From contig JANBQS010000568.1 of NCBI GenBank assembly GCA_027577415.1, positions 1 to 15,293 of the forward strand: 15,293 nucleotides of DNA, written 5' to 3'. Both the position numbers and the translations under genes were made by a program. The notes beneath the pieces were generated by a model. That model searched no databases and was not told where the DNA came from. It worked only from the letters and a program-made list of their open reading frames with translations. This document shows positions 1-7,664 of this stretch, one piece after another (within the stretch, counting starts at the first letter, position 1; each line of letters begins with the position of its first letter). The stretch is from Coemansia sp. RSA 922 (taxonomy: Eukaryota > Kickxellomycota > Kickxellomycetes > Kickxellales > Kickxellaceae).

Positions 1-759
1 GGTATCGGTATGCAACGCATCGCATCCTATCACCCCGGCGTAGTCTCAGCCTCCGGCCTATCGCCCGACATGTTTAACCCCTTCTCTATGGTTTCTGGCG
101 ATAGCAGCGCCATTATGTCGGGCGCCATCAGTCCATCGAAGCTGCTACCAATTAGTCGGCTCGACTCGACCGCCTCCATGATAAGCAACGTAGGAGCTGG
201 AATAAACCCTGCTTCGCTGAATACCAATGCTTCTCTTCCAGGCCAGCATCAGGATTCCAGTGCCGCCCCTGTCCCGCAACAGCAGCGTAAGGTAGCACAC
301 AATGCCATTGAGCGGCGCTACCGTAACAACATCAACGACCGTATTTGTGACCTGCGCAACGCCGTTCCCGCGCTCCAGCACGTTCGTACCAAGAAAAAGG
401 CACATGGCAACAGTACTGCTGACTCTAGCGACGACGAAGATGACGATGCCGGCGACGAAAGCTACGATGCCGCTGAGGATGGCTCGAGCAACACAAATAT
501 CGATGGTGTTGCTGCAGCTACAAAGCTCAACAAGGCAACGATCTTGGGCAAATCTACCGAGTACATTTACTACCTGCGCCGAAACAATGACCAGCTCAAG
601 CGAGAGTCGCTCCACTTGCAAGAATTGATTCGGAACAGCTTCCCGGATGGCGAAAATATCCTTGCCACTATACTACAAAGGGCAAAGCAAGAGTCGACAG
701 TGGCCACTGCGTTGCTTCACCCTCCAGAAAAGCCTGCGCGACCATCCAAGAAAAAGTGA
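1..759 (+). CDS. SREBP-type bHLH transcription factor, 5' end outside the window
   Basis: The frame is open from base 1, so the gene probably starts upstream; the first Met inside the window is at 10, giving 249 residues. A basic helix-loop-helix lies at about residues 93-191. The basic region has His97, Glu101 and Arg105, the E-box-reading triad, and Tyr104 in the run ERRYRNNIN. That tyrosine replaces the usual arginine and is diagnostic of the SREBP class (Sre1, Tye7), which bind E-boxes and sterol regulatory elements. The loop is enlarged by an acidic insert (about 130-165, rich in D, E and S) before helix 2 (TKLNKATILGKSTEYIYYLR), followed by a short zipper-like stretch. The protein ends 58 residues after helix 2 on a basic tail with no transmembrane segment, so this is a directly nuclear, Tye7-like form rather than a membrane-held SREBP. 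It converges on the transporter gene. Sure of the class, not of the targets. Confidence 0.85.
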   Translation, partial: GIGMQRIASYHPGVVSASGLSPDMFNPFSMVSGDSSAIMSGAISPSKLLPISRLDSTASMISNVGAGINPASLNTNASLPGQHQDSSAAPVPQQQRKVAHNAIERRYRNNINDRICDLRNAVPALQHVRTKKKAHGNSTADSSDDEDDDAGDESYDAAEDGSSNTNIDGVAAATKLNKATILGKSTEYIYYLRRNNDQLKRESLHLQELIRNSFPDGENILATILQRAKQESTVATALLHPPEKPARPSKKK

Positions 760-838
760 GTGCTCAATGCTTGCGTTCGTGGTCTTTAGAACACACTTGT
801 GCATACTGATACCATGTTTATATTCAAATCTGCGATTG

Positions 839-859
839 ATATATATATATATATATATA
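839..859. repeat. (AT)n microsatellite
   Basis: About ten AT units lie in the 220-bp gap between two convergent genes. No AATAAA is visible nearby; A/T-rich 3' end signals for both transcripts may overlap here. Confidence 0.9.
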
Positions 860-979
860 CACAAATCGTTTACTATCATCTCGCGAACAGTCAAGTATTG
901 TAGTGTTGCCAAATGTATAAAAAAATTCTTACAAACGAGAAGGGAAATGAAATGAATGTATATGTTTCTACAAGCGCCA

Positions 980-2368
980 TCAGTCATCGATTACCAGCAT
1001 CTTTTCCGTATCTGTGTCTACTTCCGCGTTTACTTGCGCTAGCATCTCACGCTCACTTTCTGTAAACTCGACAGCAGAGTTTTTCACACGGAACGACAAG
1101 TAAAACATCAAAATGGCTGCGACATCCAGAAGGGCCCAATTGACAGCCAGTTGTGTCTTGAATGCGACGTTCTTGGCATCCAATTGCCACGACACAGCCG
1201 CACCAATTGACTGGATAGCCTTGTAGAACCCAGCATAGCGAGCGAGTTTTGAAGCGTCGTTGGTGATAGTGCCCAGCAGCCAGTATGCCATGTTATTCCA
1301 CAGCGCGTCTTGGATGCCCATACAGGCATAGAGGATGCACGGACCAGTCGCACGTGCCGTATCCTTGAAATCAATGGCGCCGCCAGGATAATCGGTGGGT
1401 CCTGTCGCCGATGCACCGTGCGTGTACCGCGACTGCATTAGGAACGTACCAGTCCATACAGCGTTAATGGCACAAAAAGTGATGCCAACGCCGATCAAGG
1501 CGCGAAGCTTGCGTGACAATGACTGGTGGTCCAACAGTCTAGTCAATGCAAACGAGGTGGCCATCTGCGCGCCCCAGTACCAGATATTGTTGAACCCCTT
1601 GGTACGCGTCGTGAACAGCGATCCGTTGTAGGGTCCAAACTGATACGAGTAGTAAAAGTTGGAGCTAAACATCATCGGAATCAAAAGCAGCATCCAAGGG
1701 TCAGCGAACAGCCGGAGAATGGCCAAGGCGTCGTCCAAGATATTCTCGACCTTTTTGATCTCGATGCTGGATCCGTCGCTGCGCTTAACCTTGAATGGTG
1801 GTGCTAGGACTAGAGCGCAGAACGCACCACACACCTCGATAGCCAAAAACGCAGCATATGCGGCATCCGACAATGGGCCCTCGTGGTTGTAGTTGGTGAG
1901 CAAAAGCACGACACCACCAAGCACGCCGCCCAAGTTGAATATAATCCAGAATATGGTGATGAACTTGCCCTTTTCGTTCTCGCGTGGATACGACATCATG
2001 ATCATGCCCTGAGCGGTCCAGAATACGCCAGCACCCAATCCGAGCAGTGCGCCGGCCCAGATCGTAAACCACGAGTTGCCGGTATGGTTAATGTATATGT
2101 ACGAGGCCGAGTAAAGCGCAAACATGATGCCGCCAGTAAACATTGTGAACCGCACACCGCATTTGTTGACGATGGCGCCGCCGAATAATCCAGAAAAGAT
2201 AAAGCACACGTATAAAGCCGTGTTGGCATTATTTCCTGCCGTGCGGTCGACTTGACCTCCACCCCCAGTGCCGTTCAGCGCATTAAACATGCCCGGGCAT
2301 CCAAAGCAGACAAAGCCCAGGATAATAATCTGCGTCCTGGCCGCAAAATATGGCAAGTAGCCCGCCAT
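980..2368 (-). CDS. UNC-93-like (DUF895) major facilitator superfamily membrane protein
   Basis: This is a 462-residue polytopic membrane protein starting at MAGYLPYFAARTQ. The first helix carries the fungal UNC-93-like signature GFVCFGCPGMFNALNG followed by GTGGGGQVD. Further hydrophobic segments fit the usual 11-12 helices: ALYVCFIFSGLFGGAI, WFTIWAGALLGLGAGVFW, FITIFWIIFNLGGVLGG, WMLLLIPMMF and a C-terminal WALLDVAAILMFYLSF. The conserved central loop after helix 4-5 (SYPRENEKGKFI) is present. The tail is acidic and cytosolic. The frame stays open to an upstream ATG at 2458, adding 30 residues, but that ATG sits two bases from a T-tract with T at -3. The ATG at 2368 has A at -3, and the protein is already complete for the family. 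The substrate is unknown; fungal members are generally placed in the plasma or vacuolar membrane. Converges on the bHLH gene. Confidence 0.85.
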   Translation of the reverse strand: MAGYLPYFAARTQIIILGFVCFGCPGMFNALNGTGGGGQVDRTAGNNANTALYVCFIFSGLFGGAIVNKCGVRFTMFTGGIMFALYSASYIYINHTGNSWFTIWAGALLGLGAGVFWTAQGMIMMSYPRENEKGKFITIFWIIFNLGGVLGGVVLLLTNYNHEGPLSDAAYAAFLAIEVCGAFCALVLAPPFKVKRSDGSSIEIKKVENILDDALAILRLFADPWMLLLIPMMFSSNFYYSYQFGPYNGSLFTTRTKGFNNIWYWGAQMATSFALTRLLDHQSLSRKLRALIGVGITFCAINAVWTGTFLMQSRYTHGASATGPTDYPGGAIDFKDTARATGPCILYACMGIQDALWNNMAYWLLGTITNDASKLARYAGFYKAIQSIGAAVSWQLDAKNVAFKTQLAVNWALLDVAAILMFYLSFRVKNSAVEFTESEREMLAQVNAEVDTDTEKMLVIDD

Positions 2369-3265
2369 CCTCAGGCAAGCAATAATACTGGATATAAAAT
2401 TAAAAAATAATCGAGAAAGAGCCTTTGAGCGAAGAAGAGCACGCCGCTTGCTCGTCATTTAAAAAATATCATCTCTATTACTCCACACTTTGCACCGCTC
2501 TATCTCTCTCTCTCCGCATGTCCCCCTCGTCGCTCGAGCCTGGGTGTTTGCTCGCCCACCCCCACGCACACAACGTGTTCTAAAAAAAATGCTTTTTTTT
2601 ATGGAGGCTGCGCATTGATGCCCTTGAGACACCCCTCACTCCTTCTCCAAGCGAGGCGTCAGTTGACTGCTGCCACGACTGATGCATGTTGCTCGGCAAA
2701 CCCAATGAAAGCGCCTTGCATGCAGGGACACAAGGATATCCTTTTTTAATTTAGAAAGTTTTCCAAAAAAAAAATAGTCAAAAAATTCGACTCAGAGTCA
2801 CTTTTAATCCCACAGAGGGGAAAATCTTGCAGTTTGCACGCAAGTTAAGTAGTGACATGTTTGCTGTCATTGTCGAATAATGTTAAGAACACGACACTGA
2901 GGATTGGATCGGAGAACCACCTCAGCGCTCGTTAAAGTGAAACAGTCTTGATAAATTTCAGACTAGAACTCGTCTTCTTAAATTTTCCACTCGTAATTCC
3001 AAATCTGTAGCAAATTTCGCCCTCCTTAATTTGATTGCGTTAATTATCACGACTATGTAACTGACTTTGTAACTATACCTGATTTGGGCAAGGAAAAGCA
3101 AGGAAACTTGAGGGCAGGCAGAATAATGGACACAACAGTGGAGTTGGTAAGATAGACAGCCTTTTACATTTTAAAGTTAGTGCGTAAATAATAATTTGCT
3201 CCAGGCGGTCTGCTTAAGAAGCCATCTGTTTTGCAGCAACCAAAAACTCAAAATACTTGAAATAG
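2369..3265. other. Intergenic region upstream of the UNC-93-like gene
   Basis: I find no convincing gene. The part nearest the transporter (about 2461-2600) has an ATTTTTT tract, a CT-rich run at about 2501-2516 and a C-rich stretch, and is probably its promoter. About 2770-3045 is repeat copy A. 3046-3265 is AT-rich and probably includes the 3' end of the F-box-like transcript. Confidence 0.6.
2770..3045. repeat. Diverged direct repeat, copy A
   Basis: This segment aligns along its length with 5310-5590 in the same orientation. Shared blocks, in order: CGACTCAGA.TCACTTTT, TCTTGC.GTTTGCA, GTGACAT, GTCAT.GTCGAA, CCTCAGCGC.CGTTAAAG, GAAACAG, CTAGAAC.CGTCTTCTT, CAAATCT.TAGC and TAATTTGAT. By eye about 70% of bases match, with small indels not in multiples of three, so it appears non-coding. 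It lies about 220 bp beyond the stop of the F-box-like gene. The element family is not recognised. Confidence 0.75.
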
Positions 3266-4999
3266 CTATTTCGTATAAATTAGGCGACGGAGTAAGCGGA
3301 CGTAAGGTAAGAACGGCGGATTGACCGTGGCCCAAGCGATCTCGCGACTAAACGTGTTTCGCATATCTCTGGCAAGGTCGACATGTCTAAAGTTGGGACA
3401 AAGGACGGTGATTTGAACAGCGACGACTGCTATTTCTCGAGCTCGCTTATCATTGTTCACACCATCGTCTATTACGACCAGCTTTCTAAAGTTGGTGTTC
3501 AAACATTGGTAGTGATTTGCAAGGAGTATGCTCGGATGGCCGCTCGCTGGTATTGACTCGATGTTTGCCACAGACCCTTTTATCCCGAGTTCAAGGCTGA
3601 CTAGATTCGGGAGCCTTGTGACCATATCAATTACGTGGGCAGTATCGAGTAAAAAGACTCGAAGCTCCAAATGCCGAATGACCGCGGTTCTCCGTGTTAT
3701 GAGTATGGAATTATACAATTGAGCATCATTTGAATAATATCCCAGGCTTAGTGTCGTCGCCACCTCCGCCATACGTCGAGCTTGACTACCAATAAAATTA
3801 TTAGCTGGCCCGATAACAACTTCTTGATTCTCGGCTTCATTCCCTTCCGGCCCAATTGCAATCGATCTCATTCGGGTAAAGCCACGGCGCTCAAGTATTC
3901 CAAATCGCCCGAATATGTTTTTGCTGACTGCATCGAAGGGGACGTTTAGACACTGTAGAGTACTGCCGTTGCCCCTAAAGAACAAATCGTCCTCGAATGG
4001 ATAAGCGTCCAACACGTCTAGTTTGCGCAAAACGGGAAATGGAGCTGCATCTTTAATCGCCGCCCAAGACGTTCCGTATGGTATCCCGGCAATTTGTATG
4101 GATAGCGATGACAAGCTGCAGTAAACTGTCTGGGTCGCCTTACTGCCGTAGATCAGAGTACGAAACTCGGTCTCCCCCTCGAGTCTAGTAGAAAGCTCCT
4201 GTAGCGTCCGTGCATTGTCATAAGCCAACTGCACAAACGGAGTGCACACCATACTACTCCCCTGCGTAATACGTGTCAGTTGGGTGATACCATTCAGCTT
4301 AAACGAAGGTAGCGGAGGTCCAGTCCTGGATTCAACGTGAATAGAGGAAATCGTCCCACGACACAGCTCCGATACAAAGATATTACACAACCCCCGATTC
4401 TTCCTATCCTTCCTCTTCGACGAGCCAAGAAAGAAAAAAGACAAGACTACGTCAGTCGCAACAGGAGTCAGCCGACGCAGGGCGCGAGCAAAGTCGACTA
4501 TAACTTTACTCCTATTTACAGGCTCGGGATTGCGAACAGGGAAGATGTTATGAATGGTCCTTGGTTCGTCCTCCATCTGGTAGACAATAAGCTTAGTTGC
4601 AGACGGGAAAATCGGAAAGTCGGGCGTGAGTAGAGAGGGATCAGTACTGAATTTCCTACCGAATATGTCAATCATGCTCGGAACACACACGACAACTAGT
4701 TTGGCAAGGATTTCTCCACGATACTGCGGAAAGGGAAAGCCGACAGGCAACGCGTGATATCTCACGATATATCCTTCTGGTGAGTCGTCAAGACAAATCT
4801 CGCAGTTGTCGCATAACGAGCCGAGTGCCGCCGCGCGCCAGTACTCACTGACATGGAGAAGTGGGCGAAGTACCTTCTTGCGTTTATTGTGCTTGTTGAG
4901 GTTAGAATCACACAGGTTCTTAGAGCTCCCCTCCAGATACTCGACGATCTTATCCACAACCGACATCGGCAGCGTTTGGAACAGTGACAGGGTGGTCAT
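3266..4999 (-). CDS. F-box-like protein, probable member of a lineage-expanded fungal family
   Basis: The predicted protein is 577 residues, starting MTTLSLFQTLP. The N-terminal stretch LPMSVVDKIVEYLEG reads as an F-box-like motif (LP..VVDKIVEYL). Next come a basic linker and PLLHVSEYWRAAALGSLCDN, the usual second half of such domains (an 'sWR.aal..lc' pattern). The rest has recurring strand-plus-leucine segments (for example FPVLRKLDVLD, LPNLVSLELG, FRKLVVIDDG), suggesting degenerate leucine-rich repeats that would bind a target while the F-box contacts Skp1. The frame is open 49 codons further up to 5146, but that part translates a T-rich promoter (FFVYFFYFLEF). The ATG at 4999 has AAA before it and an ATTTTTTGG tract 11 bases upstream. 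Base composition looks more AT-rich than in TSR1. The target is unknown. Diverged direct repeats flank the gene. Confidence 0.65.
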   Translation of the reverse strand: MTTLSLFQTLPMSVVDKIVEYLEGSSKNLCDSNLNKHNKRKKVLRPLLHVSEYWRAAALGSLCDNCEICLDDSPEGYIVRYHALPVGFPFPQYRGEILAKLVVVCVPSMIDIFGRKFSTDPSLLTPDFPIFPSATKLIVYQMEDEPRTIHNIFPVRNPEPVNRSKVIVDFARALRRLTPVATDVVLSFFFLGSSKRKDRKNRGLCNIFVSELCRGTISSIHVESRTGPPLPSFKLNGITQLTRITQGSSMVCTPFVQLAYDNARTLQELSTRLEGETEFRTLIYGSKATQTVYCSLSSLSIQIAGIPYGTSWAAIKDAAPFPVLRKLDVLDAYPFEDDLFFRGNGSTLQCLNVPFDAVSKNIFGRFGILERRGFTRMRSIAIGPEGNEAENQEVVIGPANNFIGSQARRMAEVATTLSLGYYSNDAQLYNSILITRRTAVIRHLELRVFLLDTAHVIDMVTRLPNLVSLELGIKGSVANIESIPASGHPSILLANHYQCLNTNFRKLVVIDDGVNNDKRAREIAVVAVQITVLCPNFRHVDLARDMRNTFSREIAWATVNPPFLPYVRLLRRLIYTK

Positions 5000-5703
5000 T
5001 TTGAGAAATTCCAAAAAATAAAAAAAGTAAACAAAAAAAGGGTAAGGAATAAAAGTGGTTTGAGTGAAAAATATGCAAAATATTTTTTTTTGGAAGGATG
5101 ACATCGTCCAAGCCACTTCTTTTGTGCATACTGATTTAATCCACAATAGGCATTAGACATTTGGCTGCAAGTACACCTGTTACATTGTCCTCAGTATTCA
5201 TGAGAAAAAAAAATGGCATTAAAGACAATTCCCAAAAAAATTGAGACATTTATAGATACAACGCAATTGTGGTTACATATATACAGAGATGTATACTCGA
5301 GTGTCAACATAAAAAAGTCCAAAAAAATCGACTCAGAATCACTTTTGATCCAATAGTTGGAACGGTCTTGCTGTTTGCAAACAAGGTAAGTTGTGACATT
5401 TTGCGGTCATCGTCGAATTTTGTTTAAGAATGCGATTCCAAGGATATGATCCAAAGACCTCCTCAGCGCCCGTTAAAGCGAAACAGAACAGATTAATTCT
5501 GAACTAGAACCCGTCTTCTTGAAAATGACAGTTTTCTTGCCAAATCTATAGCGAACGCCAAAAAAGAAAAAAAAAATCCATAATTTGATCCAATTTTTGC
5601 TAATCGGTCCTGCTTCAGAGTGGAAAAAAAAATGCCCACCAAAAATTATTACGTTTAAAGTTCCTCGTATCTGCCCTATATTTCGTATTGAGCCATTGCC
5701 TAT
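5000..5703. other. Intergenic region between the F-box-like and RPP14-like genes
   Basis: No gene is evident. It holds the T-rich promoter of the F-box-like gene (5000-5100), A-tracts preceded by CC at 5232 and 5319, repeat copy B (5310-5590), and a further A/T-rich stretch that is probably the promoter of the gene at 5704. Confidence 0.6.
5310..5590. repeat. Diverged direct repeat, copy B
   Basis: Partner of 2770-3045, same orientation. It begins with AGTCCAAAAAAATCGACTCA and contains a TTTGCAAA palindrome at 5374-5381, where copy A has TTTGCAC. It ends near TAATTTGATCC. It lies about 310 bp upstream of the F-box-like start codon, so the two copies bracket that gene about 2.5 kb apart. Confidence 0.75.
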
Positions 5704-6096
5704 ATGACGATGGAAGTTGACCAGCCCCTGGCAGCACCGAATGTTCTGCCGACATTCAAGACCACGATATCAAAGCAGCCATTCTACTACTTTTCTATCG
5801 AGCTATTGTCAACATCGACACTCACATTAAGTCCAGTCCAGTACTTTGGATACATACAATTTGTACTCAGGCAATGGCTAGGAGACGTTGGTGCAGGCAT
5901 GTCAGTCGACGTGCTTGATATAAGGGCACGCGAGGCCACTATCCGCGTCCCCTTTAACAAGTACAAGCAAGTGTGGCAAGCGATGACGCTGATTCCATTC
6001 AAGCTACCTGATGGCGCAAACGCTCGCCTACAAGTACTGCGCGGATCAGCCTTCGCCATGGGCTTGACCGCTGGTAGTCGACAGGCATTTCTTTAA
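5704..6096 (+). CDS. RPP14: RNase P/MRP protein subunit, RPP14/Pop8-like
   Basis: This 130-residue protein matches the size (about 124) and pattern of human Rpp14, a Pop5-fold subunit of the nuclear RNase P and RNase MRP complexes that process tRNA 5' ends and pre-rRNA. After a short variable N-terminus, residues 27-35 (FYYFSIELL) form the first strand. A helix follows (SPVQYFGYIQFVLRQWLGDVG), then the strand MSVDVLDIRAREATIRVP, a second helix (YKQVWQAMTL) and a final strand (RLQVLRGSAF). ATG codons lie at 5704 and 5710; the second has A at -3 and is equally possible. The gene converges on KRR1 with 60 bp between stops. The assignment rests on fold pattern and size rather than a unique catalytic motif, because this family has none. 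Confidence 0.7.
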   Translation: MTMEVDQPLAAPNVLPTFKTTISKQPFYYFSIELLSTSTLTLSPVQYFGYIQFVLRQWLGDVGAGMSVDVLDIRAREATIRVPFNKYKQVWQAMTLIPFKLPDGANARLQVLRGSAFAMGLTAGSRQAFL

Positions 6097-6101
6097 ATAA
6101 A
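6096..6101 (+). terminator. AATAAA polyadenylation signal of the RPP14-like gene
   Basis: A canonical AATAAA starts at the last base of the stop codon, leaving a very short 3' UTR in the 60-bp convergent gap. Confidence 0.5.
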
Positions 6102-6156
6102 GACAATATATTATATAAACTCAAAAACACGAGCAGGGAGAGAAAAATCAAAATGC

Positions 6157-7386
6157 CTAAGCCGACTTTGTCTTTTTGCTCCGACCAGCGTCGACGACAT
6201 AGGCCGAAACATCGTCGGCAGTACGCTTGCCCTCCCTAACTTGCGCCTGGGCCTTGAACTTGTTCTTTAGGGCCTCCATCCGGTCCTTATCCTCCTTTTC
6301 GGCCTTGCCCGGCTTAGCCTTTGACGAGCTCGATTTCTCCTTGGGCGCGACAAATGCCTGCTCGCGCTCAGCTTGCTTCTTGACCCGGTGCTCCGCCTCG
6401 CTCTGTCTTTTGCGCTCCTCATCGCGCGCCCGCTTCTCATCAGGCTTGAGGAAGTACTCGCCTGACTGCAGCTGCAAATCGACCTTGCTGGGCATGGGCT
6501 CTGGCGGGAACAGCTCTCTCTTTCTCTTCTTGCCAATCTTGGGCTTCTTCTGCTTGATATTGCGCTTCTTGAACCGAGGCAAAAACCGGTCCCACGACTC
6601 GTTTGCCAGTTTGGGGTCTTTGGCCAGCTCCTTGCGAATCATCAGCTCTTTGATGTGGTAGATCGGGTGCACGTTGTTCATACAGTCCTCGACAATACGC
6701 CGCACATCCTTCAGACTACTATAGGGGCCCATCGCCGATACCGTCGATCCCTGAATCATTATGTAACACTCAGTCAAGAGCTCAATGGCCTTTAGCGTGT
6801 TGCCATTAGGACCCAACAGTCTCTGCCGACGCTTAACAAACCGCTCCTTATTGCTGACAATGTTGCCAATCTTAATAACCTCGCACGATACCTCGTCGTC
6901 CAAGATCTTTACGGCTTGCGGGAACGGCACGCTACGAGAAAGCAGCTTGATCAGATCGCGCGCCTTTAGAATGACATAAGGATCCCACGTTTTACGAGTT
7001 GTACGCACAGTCATGCTGCCCTCCACCAAATCCAGTTGGCAGGCGATTCCGTGCTTCTCGAGAGATTTGTTCATTAGAGGCCAGATCTCTCGCAAGTAGC
7101 TCTCGCGGTACTTGGGAAATAGCGTGGCAAAGCTCGACTCCTCGAGTAGCGGGCCTGGCATATCTCCTTGGGAAAACTGCAGCGCCTTCTTAATGTCCTC
7201 CTCGGGGATCTCGGCCAAGTCTATGGCGTTGACCTTTTCTTTGACCGCACCGTCTATAAACAATAGTCCAGCATGAAGAGGAATGGCTGTGGTTTAGCAC
7301 AGTGCAAACAATTGTAATTTGGTGATATATCCAGCCATTTCATGGCACTTGGCGTGTTGCTTACCCTTTTGCGCGTTTTTGCCCAT
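6157..7386 (-). CDS. KRR1: KRR1, small-subunit processome KH protein (two exons)
   Basis: Krr1 is a nucleolar protein of the small-subunit processome, needed for 18S rRNA maturation. The core matches the family closely: [73 protein letters not shown] and [14 protein letters not shown]. The GPNG loop (about residues 155-158) is the GxxG of the second KH domain. A lysine/arginine-rich coiled tail follows (SGEYFL...), typical of Krr1. The open frame begins only at MFIDGAV, which is not a convincing start. I propose exon 1 at 7365-7386 (MGKNAQK plus one base), an intron at 7254-7364, and exon 2 at 6157-7253. This gives 372 residues, against about 316 in budding yeast and 381 in human. Divergent from TSR1, convergent with the RPP14-like gene. 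Confidence 0.88.
7254..7364 (-). other. Predicted spliceosomal intron in KRR1
   Basis: The donor is GTAAGC and the acceptor is TTTATAG; the candidate branch sequence GCTAAAC lies about 45 bases before the acceptor. The intron is 111 nt and phase 1. Reading through it meets a TAA in frame, and removing it joins MGKNAQK to DGAVKEK. Exon 1 carries only 22 coding bases. Confidence 0.75.
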
Positions 7387-7664
7387 CGCTAGAGCTGTTA
7401 TAATAGTGGTAAATTCAAAATGCCGAAAATTAAAAGACAAAAACTAGAGAGAGAAAGCCTAGGAAAATTTACAAGTCAAAAAAACGTTGATCAACTTATA
7501 TTGATCATATTGATCGAATCATCCCGGGTCTGGTTTGAGAAGAAAAAAAAAAGTTTGTCCAAGCTAATATTTTTTTATTGGACTTGTCGTTCTTGGAGGT
7601 TTTGCAAGGCCTTTCGGTATTCTGCTGTACACATTCCACACTTATTTTTTTTCGATTAGTAACC
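7387..7664. promoter_or_regulatory. Bidirectional promoter between KRR1 and TSR1
   Basis: These 278 bp separate the start codons of two divergent genes for 40S subunit assembly. They contain GGAAAATTTAC (about 7462-7472), which resembles the RRPE element of yeast ribosome-biogenesis promoters. Three TTGATC copies lie at 7487, 7501 and 7510. GTCCAA (7557-7562) and TTGGAC (7578-7583) form an inverted pair around a T-tract. A second T-tract lies 13-23 bases before the TSR1 ATG. Confidence 0.6.

Noticed and set aside
145..621. 158-codon frame antisense to the bHLH gene
   Set aside because: It is a shadow of the coding strand, with no domain match and valine/serine-rich translation of antisense codons.
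2369..2458. 30-residue upstream extension of the UNC-93-like protein, possibly a targeting sequence
   Set aside because: Its ATG has poor context directly beside a T-tract, and the protein is complete for the family from the ATG at 2368. The extension is not excluded.
2898..2923. CTGAGG/CCTCAG hairpin in repeat copy A
   Set aside because: The matching arms in copy B are not complementary, so the stem is not conserved.
2884..2931. Possible tRNA or tRNA-derived SINE in the repeat, read on the minus strand
   Set aside because: Stretches such as GAGGTGGTTCTCCGATCC hint at pol III boxes, but no cloverleaf can be drawn and the pattern is not kept in copy B.
5000..5146. 49-residue N-terminal extension of the F-box-like protein, which could pass for a hydrophobic leader
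   Set aside because: The hydrophobic residues are the translation of a T-rich promoter tract. The start at 4999 fits the family and has better ATG context.
5383..5391. Perfect-looking splice donor AAGGTAAGT on the + strand of copy B
   Set aside because: There is no coding frame on that strand nearby, and copy A has AAGTTAAGT at the same place.
7578..7664. 29-residue N-terminal extension of TSR1
   Set aside because: The family starts at the conserved basic MVAEPKFHHR segment, and the upstream part is T-rich promoter sequence.
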